Source: Candidatus Sphingomonas phytovorans (lineage in GTDB: Bacteria > Pseudomonadota > Alphaproteobacteria > Sphingomonadales > Sphingomonadaceae). Taken from it: a DNA stretch of 64,000 nt. Both the position numbers and the translations under genes were made by a program. How positions within the stretch are numbered: the first letter of the stretch is position 1; every line of letters starts with the position of its first letter. Of the stretch, positions 26,472 to 35,286 are shown one piece after another. Under the pieces are notes generated by a model that worked only from the letters and a program-made list of their open reading frames with translations, did no database searches and was not told where the DNA came from. The stretch covers positions 2,172,501-2,236,500 of the forward strand of contig CP119314.1 in NCBI GenBank assembly GCA_029202385.1, read 5' to 3'.

Positions 26472-27119
26472 ATGCCCCGCCCGATGAAGATCGATTTCGT
26501 GTCAGACGTCTCCTGCCCGTGGTGCATCATCGGACTTCGCGGGCTCGAGGAAGCACTGGCGCGGACCGCCGACCTGGTCGATGCACACATCACCTTCCAG
26601 CCCTTCGAACTCAATCCGGCCATGCCACCCGAGGGCCAGAACATCGTCGAGCATGTCGCGCAGAAATACGGCTCGACGCCGGAACAGTCGGCCGCGAACC
26701 GCGAGATGATCCGCACCCGCGCCGCCGAGCTCGGCTTCACCATGCGCGGCACCGACCAGAGCCGCATCTACAACACGTTCGACGCCCACCGCCTGCTCCA
26801 CTGGGCGGAGATGGAAGGGCATCAGCCAGCGCTGAAGCGCGCTTTGTTCGACGCCTATTTCACTGACCAGCAGGACCCGTCCAACCAGGAGGTGCTGGTC
26901 GCCGCGGCGGAAAAGGCAGGCCTCGCCCCCGAAGCCGCGCGCGAGGTCCTCGCCTCCGGGCGCTATGCTGAAGAGGTGCGCCAGGCCGAGCAGCTCTGGC
27001 AGTCGCGCGGCATCACCGCAGTGCCAGCCATCGTCATCGACGATCGCTATCTCATCTCGGGCGGCCAGCCACCCGAGGCGTTCGAGCAGGCGCTGCGCCG
27101 GATCGCGGCCGAGGCGTGA
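26472..27119 (+). CDS. DsbA-family thiol oxidoreductase, FrnE type
   Basis: The 215-residue cytoplasmic protein (no signal peptide) has the active-site motif CPWC at about residues 15-18 inside FVSDVSCPWCIIG, the helical insertion with FDAHRLLHWAEMEG, and the cis-proline loop GITAVPAIVIDDRYL. It ends with SGGQPPEAFEQALRRI. This is the FrnE/2-hydroxychromene-isomerase-like branch of DsbA proteins, linked in other bacteria to oxidative or metal stress. AAGGA precedes the ATG. It lies 88 bases after the J-like gene and could share its transcript. Confidence 0.9.
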   Translation: MPRPMKIDFVSDVSCPWCIIGLRGLEEALARTADLVDAHITFQPFELNPAMPPEGQNIVEHVAQKYGSTPEQSAANREMIRTRAAELGFTMRGTDQSRIYNTFDAHRLLHWAEMEGHQPALKRALFDAYFTDQQDPSNQEVLVAAAEKAGLAPEAAREVLASGRYAEEVRQAEQLWQSRGITAVPAIVIDDRYLISGGQPPEAFEQALRRIAAEA

Positions 27120-27533
27120 CAGGCCATCTCACCGGTCCGGTGACAGGCAAGACGCCATCCGGGCGGCATCTGTGCCATCTGCTCGCCGACAGACGCGCGA
27201 CGGGTCTTTGCGGGACTTCAGGATCACTGGGCATGGCGACCGGAAACGACAGGCCGGCCGGCCCCGAGTCGCTCGAGGAAAATGAACCGGGGGTGAGCAG
27301 GCGGGAAAACGGGCATAGGGCCGATCCGAGATCAATTCTCGTCCGACCGACACGGAACCACGCCCAAGCTATTGAATATTCATGACTTCTAATAAAAATC
27401 GCGCAGCACGGCCGCGGAACGTTTCGGACTGCTCCCGATCCGGCACAGCCAGCGGCAACGTTCTGTCGCGAATCTCCTGCCCCAGATTAACATTCTTTGG
27501 ACTTCGGCGTGGTGAAGAATATATGACGTCGAC
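27120..27533. other. Intergenic region with a post-gene hairpin and an AT-rich stretch
   Basis: Ten bases after the FrnE stop is a compact hairpin, TCACCGG, one base, CCGGTGA (27129-27143), without a T-run. Around 27365-27405 the sequence becomes AT-rich and probably carries the promoter of the inositol-phosphate operon. No gene is supported in this 414-base stretch. Confidence 0.5.
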
Positions 27534-28418
27534 ATGACAACGCCTCCACCGGACGGGTCGCGGGATCGCCGGATAGAGGATCCTACCAACCTCTGGATCA
27601 TCCACCCTGCCGGTCGCGCCCTTCTGCCCTGGGCGGTGGAGCATCGTGTCTCCGCCAATCTGGTTTCGGTGGTCGGGCTTGGCCTCGGTATCCTCGCTGC
27701 TTCGGCCTATGCCCAATGGCATGACTGGCGCTTAGCGGTGGTCGGCCTTGCCCTTTCAATCGGCTGGCTGATCGCTGACGGACTCGACGGCATGGTCGCC
27801 CGCGCGACCAATACCGCCAGCGCGGTCGGACGCGTCCTCGACGGCGTGTGCGATCACGGCGTGTTCATTCTGATCTATGTCGTCATCGCCACCTCGATCG
27901 GGACCGGCGAGGGCTGGGCCTGGGCCCTGGGCGCCGGGGCAGCCCATGCCATCCAGTCGAGCCTGTACGAGGGCGAGCGCGCCCGCTTCCACCGGCGCGC
28001 GCGCGGGCTCCCGCGCGGGCCTGCCTCGCCCGCTTCGGGCAACCCGGTGGTGCACGGCTATGACTGGCTCGCCACCTGGATCGACCGGGTCTCCACCCGC
28101 TTCGACAGCCTGTTCGACGACCGCGCCATCGCCCCGCGGCTCGCCGCCGCCTATGCCGCCCGTGCTGCCGCGCCGATGCGGCTGATGATCCTGCTGACGG
28201 CCAATGTCCGGGTCTATGCGATTTTCCTCGCGTGCCTTGCCGGTGATCCGCGCTGGTTCTGGTGGTTCGAACTCGTACCTTTGTCTATCGTCACCATCAT
28301 CGGCATCGCCTGGCATCGCCAGGTCGAGTCCTCTTTGTTGCGTCAATTCTCGGCCGCCACCCCCGTGACGGCAGTTCCTTCATTTTCTTTTCACTCCAAG
28401 GATAGCAATCGACCATGA
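27534..28418 (+). CDS. CDP-alcohol phosphatidyltransferase family membrane enzyme
   Basis: The enzyme joins a CDP-activated alcohol to an acceptor alcohol in the membrane. The signature DG-x2-AR-x8-G-x3-D-x3-D is complete in DGMVARATNTASAVGRVLDG followed by VCDH (about residues 84-107), and five to six hydrophobic helices surround it (LVSVVGLGLGILAASAYA, RLAVVGLALSIGWLIADG, GVFILIYVVIATS). The next two genes encode inositol-phosphate synthase and a nucleotidyltransferase, so the substrate is probably CDP-inositol with inositol phosphate or a lipid alcohol as acceptor, giving di-myo-inositol phosphate or an inositol phospholipid. The stop overlaps the next start (ATGA). The ribosome-binding site is weak. 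Confidence 0.85.
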   Translation: MTTPPPDGSRDRRIEDPTNLWIIHPAGRALLPWAVEHRVSANLVSVVGLGLGILAASAYAQWHDWRLAVVGLALSIGWLIADGLDGMVARATNTASAVGRVLDGVCDHGVFILIYVVIATSIGTGEGWAWALGAGAAHAIQSSLYEGERARFHRRARGLPRGPASPASGNPVVHGYDWLATWIDRVSTRFDSLFDDRAIAPRLAAAYAARAAAPMRLMILLTANVRVYAIFLACLAGDPRWFWWFELVPLSIVTIIGIAWHRQVESSLLRQFSAATPVTAVPSFSFHSKDSNRP

Positions 28419-29503
28419 ACAGCATTCGGATCGCCCTGGTGGGGGTAGGCAACTGCGCAAGCTCGCTGGTGCAGGGCCTGGAGCATTATCGGGACGGCGC
28501 CAACGACAATGTCGGCCTGATGCACTGGGAACTCGGCGGTTACCGTCCGAGCGATATCCAGGTGGTTGCCGCCTGGGACGTCGACAGGCGCAAGGTCGGC
28601 CGCGACGTGGCCGAGGCGATCTTTGCCAAGCCCAATTGCACTGCGATCTTCTCGCCGGTGGTCAAGCCGACCGGCACCAAGGTGAAGATGGGCAAGATCC
28701 TCGACGGCTTCGCCGAGCATATGGCCGACTATCCCGACGACCGCACCTTCATCCTCGCGGATATGGCCGAGCCGACCAAGGACGAGGTTGTCGCCGAACT
28801 GAAGGCTTCGGGCACCGACGTGCTGATGAATTATCTCCCCGTCGGCTCGCAGCAGGCGAGTGAATTCTACGCCGAATGCGCGCTCGAGGCAGGCGTTGCC
28901 TTCGTCAACAACATCCCGGTGTTCATCGCCAGCAACCCGGAATGGGCGCAGCGCTTCACCGACGCGAACGTGCCGATTATCGGCGACGACATCAAAGCGC
29001 AGCTCGGCGCGACGATCGTCCACCGCGTGCTGACGGATCTCTTCGCCAAGCGCGGCGTGAAGCTCGATCGTACCTATCAGCTCAACACCGGCGGCAACAC
29101 CGACTTCCTCAACATGTCGAACCGCAAGCGGCTCGCCTCGAAAAAGGTCTCGAAGACCGAAGCCGTCCAGTCGGTCGCGGCGGAGCGGCTTGAAGACGAG
29201 AACATCCATGTAGGCCCGTCCGATTATGTCGCGTGGCAGAACGACAACAAGATCTGCTTCCTGCGCATGGAAGGCCAGTTGTTCGGTGGCGTGCCGATGA
29301 ACCTCGAACTGCGCCTCTCGGTCGAGGACAGCCCGAACTCGGCCGGTGTCGCGATCGACATGATCCGCTGCGCCAAGCTCGCGCTCGACCGCGGCCTGGG
29401 TGGTCCGATCGACGGTGCCTCGGCCTATTTCTGCAAGCATCCGCGCAAGCAGATGACTGACGACCTCGCCCAACTCGCGGTCGAGGAATTCATCGCGGCG
29501 TGA
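28415..29503 (+). CDS. ino1: Inositol-3-phosphate synthase
   Basis: It converts glucose-6-phosphate to inositol phosphate with bound NAD. The 362-residue protein has the Rossmann motif ALVGVGNCASSLVQG (about residues 7-21) and the conserved catalytic-region block LNTGGNTDFLNMSNRKRLAS with KKVSKTEAVQS following. The length and motifs match the actinobacterial and archaeal type rather than the longer eukaryotic type. It overlaps both neighbours (ATGA at 28415, GTGA at 29500), so the three genes are one translationally coupled unit. Such a gene is unusual enough in an alphaproteobacterium to suggest a dedicated inositol product. Confidence 0.94.
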   Translation: MNSIRIALVGVGNCASSLVQGLEHYRDGANDNVGLMHWELGGYRPSDIQVVAAWDVDRRKVGRDVAEAIFAKPNCTAIFSPVVKPTGTKVKMGKILDGFAEHMADYPDDRTFILADMAEPTKDEVVAELKASGTDVLMNYLPVGSQQASEFYAECALEAGVAFVNNIPVFIASNPEWAQRFTDANVPIIGDDIKAQLGATIVHRVLTDLFAKRGVKLDRTYQLNTGGNTDFLNMSNRKRLASKKVSKTEAVQSVAAERLEDENIHVGPSDYVAWQNDNKICFLRMEGQLFGGVPMNLELRLSVEDSPNSAGVAIDMIRCAKLALDRGLGGPIDGASAYFCKHPRKQMTDDLAQLAVEEFIAA

Positions 29504-30207
29504 TCGACACCGCGATCCTGCTCGCAGCCGGCGAAGGCAGCCGGTTGCGGGCGCTGGCCCCCTACAAGCCGCTCTGCGTGGTGGCTGGCAAGACCTTGCT
29601 CGAACACGCCATCACCGGCTTTGCTGCGGCGGGCATCCGCCGCGTGATCGTCGTGCTCGGCTATGGCGCCGACGCCATCGCCGCCAGCCTAGAAGCGCGC
29701 GACTGGCCGGTGGCGGTCGAGACGGTCATGTCGGCCGATTACCGCAAGCCCAACGGCGTGTCGGTTCTCGCCGCGGAGGCGGCGACACAGGGCGGCCAGG
29801 CACTGCTCGCGATGTGCGATCATCTGGTCGATCCGGCCCTGTACCGTCGCCTCGCCACGGTCGGCGTCCAGGGGGGTCTCACCCTCGGCATCGACCGGCT
29901 GCTCGAACAGGAAGCGGTCGACATGGAGGACGTCACGCGGGTCGAGACCAGCGGCGACTCCATCGTCGCGATCGGCAAGGGCATCGATATCTTCGATTGC
30001 TTCGACACCGGCGTCTTCGCGATCGGCCCTGCCCTGTTCGAGGCACTGAAGCGTTTCGACGCTCCCTCGCTCAGCGCTGGCGTCGGCTATCTCGCCGGCC
30101 AGGGCCTCGCGCATGTCGCTGACTGCACCGGGATTACCTGGATCGATGTCGACGATCCCAAGGCGCATGTCCTTGCGGAACGCTGGGCCGGCGCCCTGGC
30201 CGCCTGA
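29500..30207 (+). CDS. Sugar/inositol-phosphate nucleotidyltransferase (IPCT-like)
   Basis: The 235-residue protein has the nucleotidyltransferase signature LLAAGEGSRLRALAPYKPL (residues about 7-25), the NGVSVLAAE loop, the metal-binding LLAMCDHLVDP and the product-site FDCFDTGVFA. CTP:inositol-1-phosphate cytidylyltransferases of hyperthermophiles share the G-D/S-D-H and DTG-F elements, and position after inositol-phosphate synthase favours that activity over sugar-nucleotide synthesis. This is inference from family and context. The GTG start overlaps the upstream stop (GTGA). Together with the membrane phosphatidyltransferase it completes a route from glucose-6-phosphate to an inositol phosphodiester. 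Confidence 0.82.
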   Translation: MIDTAILLAAGEGSRLRALAPYKPLCVVAGKTLLEHAITGFAAAGIRRVIVVLGYGADAIAASLEARDWPVAVETVMSADYRKPNGVSVLAAEAATQGGQALLAMCDHLVDPALYRRLATVGVQGGLTLGIDRLLEQEAVDMEDVTRVETSGDSIVAIGKGIDIFDCFDTGVFAIGPALFEALKRFDAPSLSAGVGYLAGQGLAHVADCTGITWIDVDDPKAHVLAERWAGALAA

Positions 30208-30271
30208 GCGCTTCCGCGCCGAAAGCACATCAGGCTCGCACTGGCGCCGCGACCGGTGATGCGTCAGAACA

Positions 30272-31255
30272 ATGCCAATGCCCAAGAACCGCTACCATAC
30301 CGCACCGCCGGGCGACCATTTCGACGGCACCCGTTTCTTCAACCCCGGCCAGCCTGCCACGGACCGATCGCTGTCGGACATCCTGCGCTGGAAATTCGGC
30401 GAGCGCCCCGCGCGCTGGCCGGCAACGGTGCCGGTGGAACAGGCCCGCCCCAACCCGGCACCGGAGCGGCTGACCGTCACCATGGTCGGCCACGCGACGC
30501 TCCTGATCCAGGCCGCCGGCGTGAACATCCTGACCGACCCGGTCTGGTCCGACCGCGCAAGCCCACTATCTTTCGCCGGTCCGAAGCGAGTCACCGCACC
30601 CGGCATCGCATTCGACCATCTTCCGCCGATCCATGCCGTGTTGCTCAGCCACAATCACTACGACCATCTCGATCTCGCCACGCTGCGACGACTGCATGCC
30701 GCACACGCACCGCTGATGGTGATGCCGCTCGGCAACGATGCGATCGTCCGGCGCGCGATACCGCAGGCCCGCATCGCGGTCGGCGACTGGCATGATCGGG
30801 TCGACCTGCCGCACGGCCTCGCCACGACGCTGACCCGCGCGAACCACTGGTCGGCGCGGGGCCTTGGCGACCGGCGCATGGCTTTATGGGCAGGCCATTG
30901 GCTTGAGACCCCCGCGGGCTCGGTCTGGTTCGCCGGCGACACCGGCTATGGCGACGGCGCGATCTTCCGCGACATCCGCGCCCGCTACGGCACGCCCGAC
31001 GTCGCGCTGATCCCGATCGGCGCCTATGAGCCGCGCTGGTTCATGGCCGACCAGCACGTCAACCCGGCCGAGGCCATGGCGATCCTGCAGGATGTCGGTG
31101 CGCGCCGAGCTCTCGGCATCCATTGGGGAACTTTCCAGCTGACCGACGAGCCCCGCGACGCGCCGGTGGAGGCGCTGGCGGCAGCGCTGAACGCCGCGCA
31201 GGTGCCGGCGGAGCGTTTCGTCGCGGCGCAGACGGGCGGGGTGTACCGGTTCTGA
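30272..31255 (+). CDS. Metallo-beta-lactamase-fold hydrolase, NAPE-PLD-like
   Basis: The 327-residue protein shows the zinc motif SHNHYDHLD (about residues 126-134), preceded by VTMVGHATLLIQ and NILTDPVWSDRASP. Later metal ligands follow in WFAGDTGYGDG and LGIHWGTFQ. The opening YHTAPPGDHFDGTRFFN is characteristic of the N-acyl-phosphatidylethanolamine phospholipase D-like group. There is no signal peptide, so it acts in the cytoplasm or at the inner leaflet. It lies 64 bases after the inositol operon on the same strand, so a role in phospholipid head-group turnover is plausible. Either of two in-frame ATGs (30272 or 30278) may be used. Confidence 0.85.
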   Translation: MPMPKNRYHTAPPGDHFDGTRFFNPGQPATDRSLSDILRWKFGERPARWPATVPVEQARPNPAPERLTVTMVGHATLLIQAAGVNILTDPVWSDRASPLSFAGPKRVTAPGIAFDHLPPIHAVLLSHNHYDHLDLATLRRLHAAHAPLMVMPLGNDAIVRRAIPQARIAVGDWHDRVDLPHGLATTLTRANHWSARGLGDRRMALWAGHWLETPAGSVWFAGDTGYGDGAIFRDIRARYGTPDVALIPIGAYEPRWFMADQHVNPAEAMAILQDVGARRALGIHWGTFQLTDEPRDAPVEALAAALNAAQVPAERFVAAQTGGVYRF

Positions 31256-31269
31256 GAGAAGGCGCCGCA

Positions 31270-31284
31270 GCGGATCGCATCCGC
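31270..31284. terminator. Short hairpin between convergent genes
   Basis: GCGGAT, three bases, ATCCGC in the 42-base gap between the convergent metallohydrolase and GH3 genes. No T-run follows; the assignment is tentative. Confidence 0.35.
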
Positions 31285-31297
31285 CGCGACAGGCCCC

Positions 31298-33919
31298 TTA
31301 TTTCGGCAGCACCGCCGCCCTGCTCACCCTGAAGCTGGTCTTCACGCCGGCCACCTGCGCCATGCCCGGCCGCGACACTGGCTGTCCGCCGCCGACCCAG
31401 ACATCCACCGTCCCCGGCACGACCTTCCGCTCGCCCTTCGCGTCGACCACGCTCAGCGCGCGGTCGTTCAGCGTGAACGAGACGGTGCGCTTCTCGCCCC
31501 TCGCCAGATGGATTCGCTTGAACCCCTCCAGCGCGCGGACCGGCGCGCCGGCCACGCCCGGGTGCGACACGTAAAGCTGCACCACCTCGTCGCCATCCTT
31601 CGCGCCGCTGTTGGTGACATCGACCGAGACCGTGACCTCGCCCTTCACCACCACGCGCGGATTGGCATAGCCGAAGCGCGTGTAGCTCAGCCCGTGCCCG
31701 AACGGGTACAGCGCCTCGCCCTTGAAGTAGCGATAAGTCCGCCCCGCCATGGCATAGTCCTCGAACGGCGGAAGCTGGTCGGCGCTCTTGTAGAAGGTCA
31801 CCGGAAGCCGCCCCGCGGGACTGTAGTCGCCCGCCAGCAGCCCGGCGACGGCGTTGCCGCCCTCCTCGCCCGGATACCATGCCTCGACGATCGCCGGCAC
31901 ATTGGCGTCGGCCCAGTTGGTGCTCAGCGCGCTGCCGTTCATAAGCACCAGCACGGTTGGCTTGCCCGTCGCATGGACACGCTTCAGCAGCGCTTCCTGC
32001 GGCGCCGGCAGGTCGAGGCTGGTGCGATCCCCGCCGGCAAAGCCCGGCGCCTTGATCTTCATCTCCTCGCCCTCGATCCGTGCGGAAAGACCGCCGACGA
32101 ACACCACCAGATCGGCCGCCTTGGCCGCCGCGACGGCATCGTCGCCATTCTGGCTCGGCGGGCTCCACACCAGCCGCTGCTTGCCCCGCGCGCCGCGCTG
32201 GAAGCCCTCGACCCGGATCGGATATTTCTTCCTCGCTTCTAGCGAGATCGCGCCCGACAGGATCGAGGGCGCGTCGCCCACACCCCATTCGTCCACGACG
32301 AGCGTGTCGCCCACGAACACGCGATAGCCATTCTCGCTGGAGAAACGGAACCGGTACTCGCCCGTCTCCGGCGCGATGATCGTGCCGGTCCAGCGCGCCG
32401 ATGCCGCCTTGTCGCCATTCCACTCGATGCCGGCATTGGGCGCGGTGCGTGTCTCGACCGGCACCCCCTCCAGGTTCGTGCCCGCGAAATATTCCGCCTT
32501 CAGCCCCGGCGTCCTGCACTCGGCGTCGACGCAGAACACGCTGTCGGGCACGACCGGCTCGGCGGGGCCGACCAGCCCGGTCCCTTCGGCGAAGATGATT
32601 TTCGATTGCGGAAAACGCGCGCGGATGCCGTCGAGCACCGTCACCGGCCGCGACGGCGTCCCGTAATAATTGCCGACCAGCGTATCCATGCTGTCCGCAT
32701 TCGGCCCGATCACCGCAATGGTCTTCGGCGCGCCCGTCAGCGGCAACAGATTGCCCTGGTTCTTCAGCAGCACCATCGATGCCTCGGCCATCTTGCGCGA
32801 CAGCGCGCGGTGCGCCTCGGTGTCGTTGTCGGCCGCGGTGATGCTGGCGAACGGCCTCACCGGCGTATCGATCAGCCCCAACCTGATCCGCGCCGAGAAC
32901 AGCCGCACCAGCGAGCGGTCGACCGTTGCGATCGGCAACAGCCCCTTGTTGACCGCTTCGACGATCGAATCCGCATCGGTCGTCATATGGTTGCGGTAAT
33001 CGCCGCAGATCAGGTCCATGCCAGCCTCGAACCCGGCGGCCACGCCCTCGGCCGGGGTCTTGCGGTAATGCAGGCTGTCCGGGCGATAGATGTTCGCCGC
33101 CGCGCCGCAATCCGACACGACATAGCCGGTGAAACCCCAGTCCTTGCGCAGCCGCTGGTTCATCAGGAAATCATTGGCGCAGCCCGGCACGCCGTCGATC
33201 GCATTGTACACGCACATGATCGACTGCACCTTGGCCTCGGTCACCGTCGCGCGGAACGCGGGGAGATAAGTGTCCTCCAGGTCGTGCGCGCTCGGGTGCG
33301 CGTCCTCGCGGTGCCGGTTCGATTCCGGCCCGCTATGCACCGCGAAATGCTTCGAGGTGGCGATCGTCTTGTAATAGTGCGGGTCGTCGCCCTGCAGGCC
33401 GTTGATGAAGGCGATCCCGATCCGTCCGGTCAGGAACGGGTCCTCGCCATAGGTCTCCTGCCCCCGGCCCCAGCGCGGATCGCGGAAGATGTTGATGTTC
33501 GGCGACCACACAGTCAGCCCGCGATAGAAATCCGTGCTGCCGTCAGGGTGAACGCGCTCGACATATTTCGCGCGGAACTCGGTGCCGATCGCGTCGGCCA
33601 CAATGCCCATGAGGCTGGTGTCCCAGGTCGCGGCCATGCCGATCGCCTGCGGAAACACGGTCGCGATCCCGGCTCGCGCCACGCCGTGCAGCCCCTCGTT
33701 CCACCAATTATAACGCGGCACGCCCAGCCGGGGGATGGCGGGCGCGGTATGGCCGAGCTGCGCCGCCTTCTCCTCGAGCGTCATCTTCGCGACCAGCGCC
33801 GCCGCGCGCTGCTCGACCGAGCCCCCGGCATCCCGGGTCGCCGGCACGTCCTGCGCGAAAGCCGCGCCCGAAACGAGGAACGACACCGTCGCGGCCGCCG
33901 CCAATAGCTTGAACTTCAT
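31298..33919 (-). CDS. Exported GH3 beta-glycosidase with PA14 insert (873 aa)
   Basis: A signal peptide (MKFKLLAAAATVSFLVSGAAFAQ) precedes the GH3 TIM-barrel domain (SPNINIFRDPRWGRGQETYG, KHFAVHSGPESNRH). The nucleophile region GFTGYVVSDCGAA (Asp near residue 270) follows, then the alpha/beta sandwich domain (VLLKNQGNLLPL). A PA14 carbohydrate-binding insert lies at about residues 470-585 (GLKAEYFAGTNLEGVPVETR). The fibronectin-III-like end includes YPFGHGLSYTRF. The layout fits beta-glucosidases and beta-xylosidases acting on plant oligosaccharides in the periplasm; specificity is uncertain. The ATG at 33919 follows GAGAGG; longer frames run into the MFS gene and are rejected. A LacI-type operator lies 42 bases upstream. 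Confidence 0.93.
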   Translation of the reverse strand: MKFKLLAAAATVSFLVSGAAFAQDVPATRDAGGSVEQRAAALVAKMTLEEKAAQLGHTAPAIPRLGVPRYNWWNEGLHGVARAGIATVFPQAIGMAATWDTSLMGIVADAIGTEFRAKYVERVHPDGSTDFYRGLTVWSPNINIFRDPRWGRGQETYGEDPFLTGRIGIAFINGLQGDDPHYYKTIATSKHFAVHSGPESNRHREDAHPSAHDLEDTYLPAFRATVTEAKVQSIMCVYNAIDGVPGCANDFLMNQRLRKDWGFTGYVVSDCGAAANIYRPDSLHYRKTPAEGVAAGFEAGMDLICGDYRNHMTTDADSIVEAVNKGLLPIATVDRSLVRLFSARIRLGLIDTPVRPFASITAADNDTEAHRALSRKMAEASMVLLKNQGNLLPLTGAPKTIAVIGPNADSMDTLVGNYYGTPSRPVTVLDGIRARFPQSKIIFAEGTGLVGPAEPVVPDSVFCVDAECRTPGLKAEYFAGTNLEGVPVETRTAPNAGIEWNGDKAASARWTGTIIAPETGEYRFRFSSENGYRVFVGDTLVVDEWGVGDAPSILSGAISLEARKKYPIRVEGFQRGARGKQRLVWSPPSQNGDDAVAAAKAADLVVFVGGLSARIEGEEMKIKAPGFAGGDRTSLDLPAPQEALLKRVHATGKPTVLVLMNGSALSTNWADANVPAIVEAWYPGEEGGNAVAGLLAGDYSPAGRLPVTFYKSADQLPPFEDYAMAGRTYRYFKGEALYPFGHGLSYTRFGYANPRVVVKGEVTVSVDVTNSGAKDGDEVVQLYVSHPGVAGAPVRALEGFKRIHLARGEKRTVSFTLNDRALSVVDAKGERKVVPGTVDVWVGGGQPVSRPGMAQVAGVKTSFRVSRAAVLPK

Positions 33920-33960
33920 CTGATACCTCTCCCGCTTTTTTGAGAGGTCTAACCAAAATA

Positions 33961-33974
33961 TGGTAGCGGTACCA
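33961..33974. promoter_or_regulatory. LacI-family-type operator upstream of the GH3 gene
   Basis: TGGTAGCGGTACCA has the CG-centred dyad typical of LacI-family operators (half-sites TGGTAGC and TGGTACC, 6 of 7 identical). It lies 42 bases before the GH3 start. No LacI-family gene is in the window, so the regulator would act from elsewhere. Confidence 0.6.
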
Positions 33975-33999
33975 GCCCCGACCTGACCCTCAACCTGGC

Positions 34000-35190
34000 C
34001 TAAGTGCGATAGACTGTTCGTCCCAGCGCCCGCTGGCCAAGCAGCACGGTCGACAGCGCGATCGTGCCAGCGGCCACCGAAACCCAGAAGCCGTTCCGGG
34101 CGCCGAACGCATCGATCGTCAGTCCTGCGGCGAAGGAGCCGAGCGCCATGCCGATGCCGATCCCGGTCATCACCCAGGTCACGCCTTCCGTCAGCATCGC
34201 TTCGGGCACATGCCGTTCGATCAAGCCGAACGCGGTGATGAAGGTCGGGGAGATCGCGATCCCGCTGAGGAACACCGCCAGCGCAAGCCACACCACCGTA
34301 TTGGCGAGCAACAGCGGCAGGGTCGTCAGCGCGGTGACGGCGACGGCGATCGCAAGCTGGCGCTGCAACGGCAGCTTGAGGCTCAGCGCCCCGATGATGA
34401 TCCCCACCACGAAGGAGCCCATCGCATAGACGCCGATGACCAGGCTCGCGGCGCTCGGCTGGCCGAGTTCCTTGGTGATCGCCACCACGCTGACCTCGGC
34501 CGTGGCGAAGGTTGCGCCGATGAAGATCAGCGCGAAGGTGATGATCTGCACCGGCCGCAACAGGATCGCTGAACCGCTATGCTCGCGGGAGACCGGCCGT
34601 ACCTTCGGCTCGGTCGAGCGCTGCAGGACCAGCGCCGTCGATCCGAGGGCAAGGAAGGCAGTGCTGACGAGCATCCCGGCTTCGGGAAACAGGGCGACGC
34701 TCAGGCCGACCGACAGCGAGGCGCCCGCGATATAGACCAGTTCGTCGGCAGCCGATTCGAACGCGAAGGCAGTGGTGAGTTCCGGGCTGTCGCGGAAAAT
34801 CTCGGTCCAGCGGGCACGCACCATCGCCGGGATGCTCGGCATCGCGGCCGCGAAGAGCGCCGAGGCGAACAATGTCCAGACCGGCCAGTCCCGGTTCGCT
34901 GCAGTGATCAGCACCGCGAACGCCGTCACCGAGACGAGGGTCGCCGGAACCACCACGCGAGTCTGCCCGAGGCGGTCGACCAGGCGCGAGATTTGCGGGG
35001 CAAGCAGTGCATTGGTGAGCGCGAACGTCGCCGCCACGGCCCCCGCCAGCCAATATTCGCCATAGGTCTGGGACAGCATGGTGACGAGCCCGATCGGCGC
35101 CATCGCGATCGGCAGGCGCGCGAAGAATCCAGCCGCCGCAAATCCTCTCGTTCCCGGCGCCTGGAATATCCTGCTGTACGGATTGGCCAT
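34000..35190 (-). CDS. MFS transporter, probable drug or metabolite exporter
   Basis: The 396-residue protein has about 12 hydrophobic segments in two halves. The MFS loop 2-3 motif appears as RLVDRLGQTRVVVPA, with typical glycine-rich helices (GIGIGMALGSFAAGLTID) in the second half. The substrate cannot be read from sequence. It is divergent from a TetR-family gene, and the 127-base gap holds two matching dyads, one placed near its own start. This is the common arrangement of an exporter under its dedicated repressor. There is no co-transcribed periplasmic adaptor. Confidence 0.88.
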   Translation of the reverse strand: MANPYSRIFQAPGTRGFAAAGFFARLPIAMAPIGLVTMLSQTYGEYWLAGAVAATFALTNALLAPQISRLVDRLGQTRVVVPATLVSVTAFAVLITAANRDWPVWTLFASALFAAAMPSIPAMVRARWTEIFRDSPELTTAFAFESAADELVYIAGASLSVGLSVALFPEAGMLVSTAFLALGSTALVLQRSTEPKVRPVSREHSGSAILLRPVQIITFALIFIGATFATAEVSVVAITKELGQPSAASLVIGVYAMGSFVVGIIIGALSLKLPLQRQLAIAVAVTALTTLPLLLANTVVWLALAVFLSGIAISPTFITAFGLIERHVPEAMLTEGVTWVMTGIGIGMALGSFAAGLTIDAFGARNGFWVSVAAGTIALSTVLLGQRALGRTVYRT

Positions 35191-35232
35191 GGTCGGTCCT
35201 TCGATTTCTCACGGCCGCCACTTCCGTAAATT

Positions 35233-35249
35233 ACATACCCGGCGTATGT
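35233..35249. promoter_or_regulatory. TetR operator, MFS-proximal copy
   Basis: ACATACCCGGCGTATGT: arms ACATAC and GTATGT with a 5-base centre, 43 bases before the MFS start codon. It matches the second dyad at 35287 under the consensus ACATACG, three bases, CGTATGT. Confidence 0.75.
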
Positions 35250-35286
35250 TATTCGAGGTAGGATCGCGCTGGGCGCCTGTCAATTG

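Noticed and set aside
31059..33110. A 683-codon minus-strand frame overlapping the GH3 gene
   Set aside because: It is a shifted frame of the same GH3 coding sequence; the GH3 frame has the conserved motifs.
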